From an uncultured Clostridia bacterium (GTDB taxonomy: Bacteria > Bacillota > Clostridia > Peptostreptococcales > Anaerovoracaceae), in the NCBI GenBank assembly GCA_934278965.1, contig CAKQWL010000099.1:1-7043 (forward strand): a stretch of 7,043 bases of DNA, given 5' to 3'. Shown in pieces: positions 6,230 through 7,043 of this stretch. The notes under the pieces are model-generated. The model saw only the letters and a program-made list of their open reading frames with translations. It had not been told where the DNA came from and did not search any database. The first letter of the stretch is position 1; each line of letters begins with the position of its first letter. A program made the translations under genes and the position numbers.

Positions 6230-7043
6230 ATGACGAGAAATCAGATTCAATATGAAGGAATGATCTATAGGCCTCCGAGTGAGGCCTATAGTTTACTGCT
6301 GCAGGTGACCATCGGCTGTTCGCATAACAAATGCACCTTTTGCAGCATGTTTAAAGATAAAAAATTCCGTGTCCGCAGTATGCAGGAAATCTTTCAGGAT
6401 ATCGACGCGGCACGGGCGATGTACCGGTATGTCGAGCGGATCTTTTTGTGCGACGGTGACGCGCTATGCCTTGCCGAGGATAAGTTGCTGGCGATTTTGA
6501 ATGAGCTTCGGAAAAAATTCCCGGAGTGCCGCCGGATCAATGTGTACGGTTCACCGAAGGATGTGCTTCGCAAGACGCCGGAGGAGCTTCGATTGCTGCG
6601 GGAAGCCGGGATGAAAATGATTTATATCGGAGCGGAGTCGGGCTCGGATAAGGTGCTTGCAGCGGTTCAAAAGGGAGCGACGCGGGACGAGATCATCGAG
6701 GCGGTCAGACGCATCGAGGCTTCCGGGATTCAGGCGTCCGTTACCTTTATTTCCGGACTTGCCGGAAAAGATGGATGGCGGGATCACGCGATTGAAACCG
6801 GGACGATGATCAGTGCGATGCAGCCTTCGTATGCCGCGCTTTTGACACTGATGACAGAGCCGGGCGCACCGCTGACAGAGGATGTACGGAGCGGGAAGTT
6901 CCGGCTGCTCTCTCCGGAGGAGGTGCTTGCGGAAACAGAGCTTCTGCTGGAGCACATTGAACTGGAGAAAAGCTGCGTGTTCCGCAGCAACCATGCTTCC
7001 AACTATCTCTCGCTTGCCGGAAATCTTCCGCAGGATAAGGAAG
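6230..7043 (+). CDS. Radical SAM protein, 3' end outside the window
   Basis: The reading frame is open from the ATG for 271 codons and runs off the window end, so the C-terminus is unknown. The iron-sulfur motif is C30-SHNK-C35-TF-C38, a CX4CX2C spacing rather than the canonical CX3CX2C. Further radical SAM features are GDAL at 76-79 in the glycine-motif position and GAESGSD at 134-140, which fits the SAM-binding strand of Elp3/MiaB/NifB-type folds. The N-terminal IYRPPSEAYSLLLQVTIGCSH block recalls an uncharacterised clostridial COG1032-like family; this is from memory and no search was run. An in-frame TAA at 6215-6217 makes this ATG the most upstream possible. It has no good Shine-Dalgarno (only AAGAGA) and lies 44 bases after argS. 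A perfect inverted repeat spans codons 12-21. The reaction is unknown. Confidence 0.9.
   Translation, partial: MTRNQIQYEGMIYRPPSEAYSLLLQVTIGCSHNKCTFCSMFKDKKFRVRSMQEIFQDIDAARAMYRYVERIFLCDGDALCLAEDKLLAILNELRKKFPECRRINVYGSPKDVLRKTPEELRLLREAGMKMIYIGAESGSDKVLAAVQKGATRDEIIEAVRRIEASGIQASVTFISGLAGKDGWRDHAIETGTMISAMQPSYAALLTLMTEPGAPLTEDVRSGKFRLLSPEEVLAETELLLEHIELEKSCVFRSNHASNYLSLAGNLPQDKE
6265..6291. repeat. Perfect 11-bp inverted repeat inside the start of the radical SAM gene
   Basis: CTATAGGCCTC (6265-6275) and GAGGCCTATAG (6281-6291) are exact reverse complements around a five-base CGAGT loop. The hairpin lies in coding sequence (codons 12-21) 36 bases after the ATG. It is followed by TTTACTGCT rather than a U-tract, so it is not a convincing intrinsic terminator. 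It could slow translation or transcription, hide or set off the weak translation start, stabilise processed argS mRNA, or be a protein-binding site. Confidence 0.6.

Noticed and set aside
6265..6300. The radical SAM hairpin as an intrinsic terminator for argS.
   Set aside because: Only three T residues follow the stem, and the reading frame with clear radical SAM motifs continues straight through it.

Overview
The window reads as a chromosomal stretch from an anaerobic Bacillota, most likely a Clostridia member of roughly half GC. This is an inference from strong AGGAGG-type ribosome binding sites, sigma-A-like promoters, ATG starts, and families common in clostridia (DUF523/TudS-like protein, IclR regulator, standalone FIST protein, a clostridial-looking radical SAM enzyme). 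The genus cannot be named from sequence alone. Five complete genes and one partial gene fill it. There are no mobile elements, CRISPR arrays, rRNAs or tRNAs that I can see. The longest gene-free stretch is the 196-base divergent promoter region at 3715-3910, so no gap exceeds 300 bases.

Left block (about 21-2912, + strand): a near-consensus promoter (TTGACA, 17-base spacer, TATTAT) drives a FIST-domain ligand-sensing protein. A 79-base purine-rich gap with no terminator leads to an NAD(P)-dependent aldehyde dehydrogenase. The pair ends in a strong 12-bp-stem terminator. The dehydrogenase keeps its catalytic Asn, Glu and Cys but seems to have lost the usual cofactor-ribose lysine. An IclR-family regulator (2950-3714, - strand) converges on it from the right and is the obvious candidate to control the FIST-aldehyde dehydrogenase pair, though no operator for it can be proven here.

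Right block (about 3846-7043, + strand): divergent from iclR, an extended -10 promoter drives a DUF523 protein (related to the Fe-S thiouracil desulfidase TudS), then argS (arginyl-tRNA synthetase), then a radical SAM protein cut by the window end. The gaps are 37 and 44 bases and contain no convincing terminator, so co-transcription is likely.

The region between iclR and the DUF523 gene is densely organised. It has two divergent extended -10 promoters, a near-palindrome between them, a 20-bp dyad with a BlaI/MecI/CopY look just after the rightward -10, and a 9-bp direct repeat 74 bp apart. The other notable signal is a perfect 11-bp inverted repeat inside codons 12-21 of the radical SAM gene. 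I see no clearly new multi-gene system; most of the window is ordinary housekeeping and metabolism with several small regulatory or active-site oddities.
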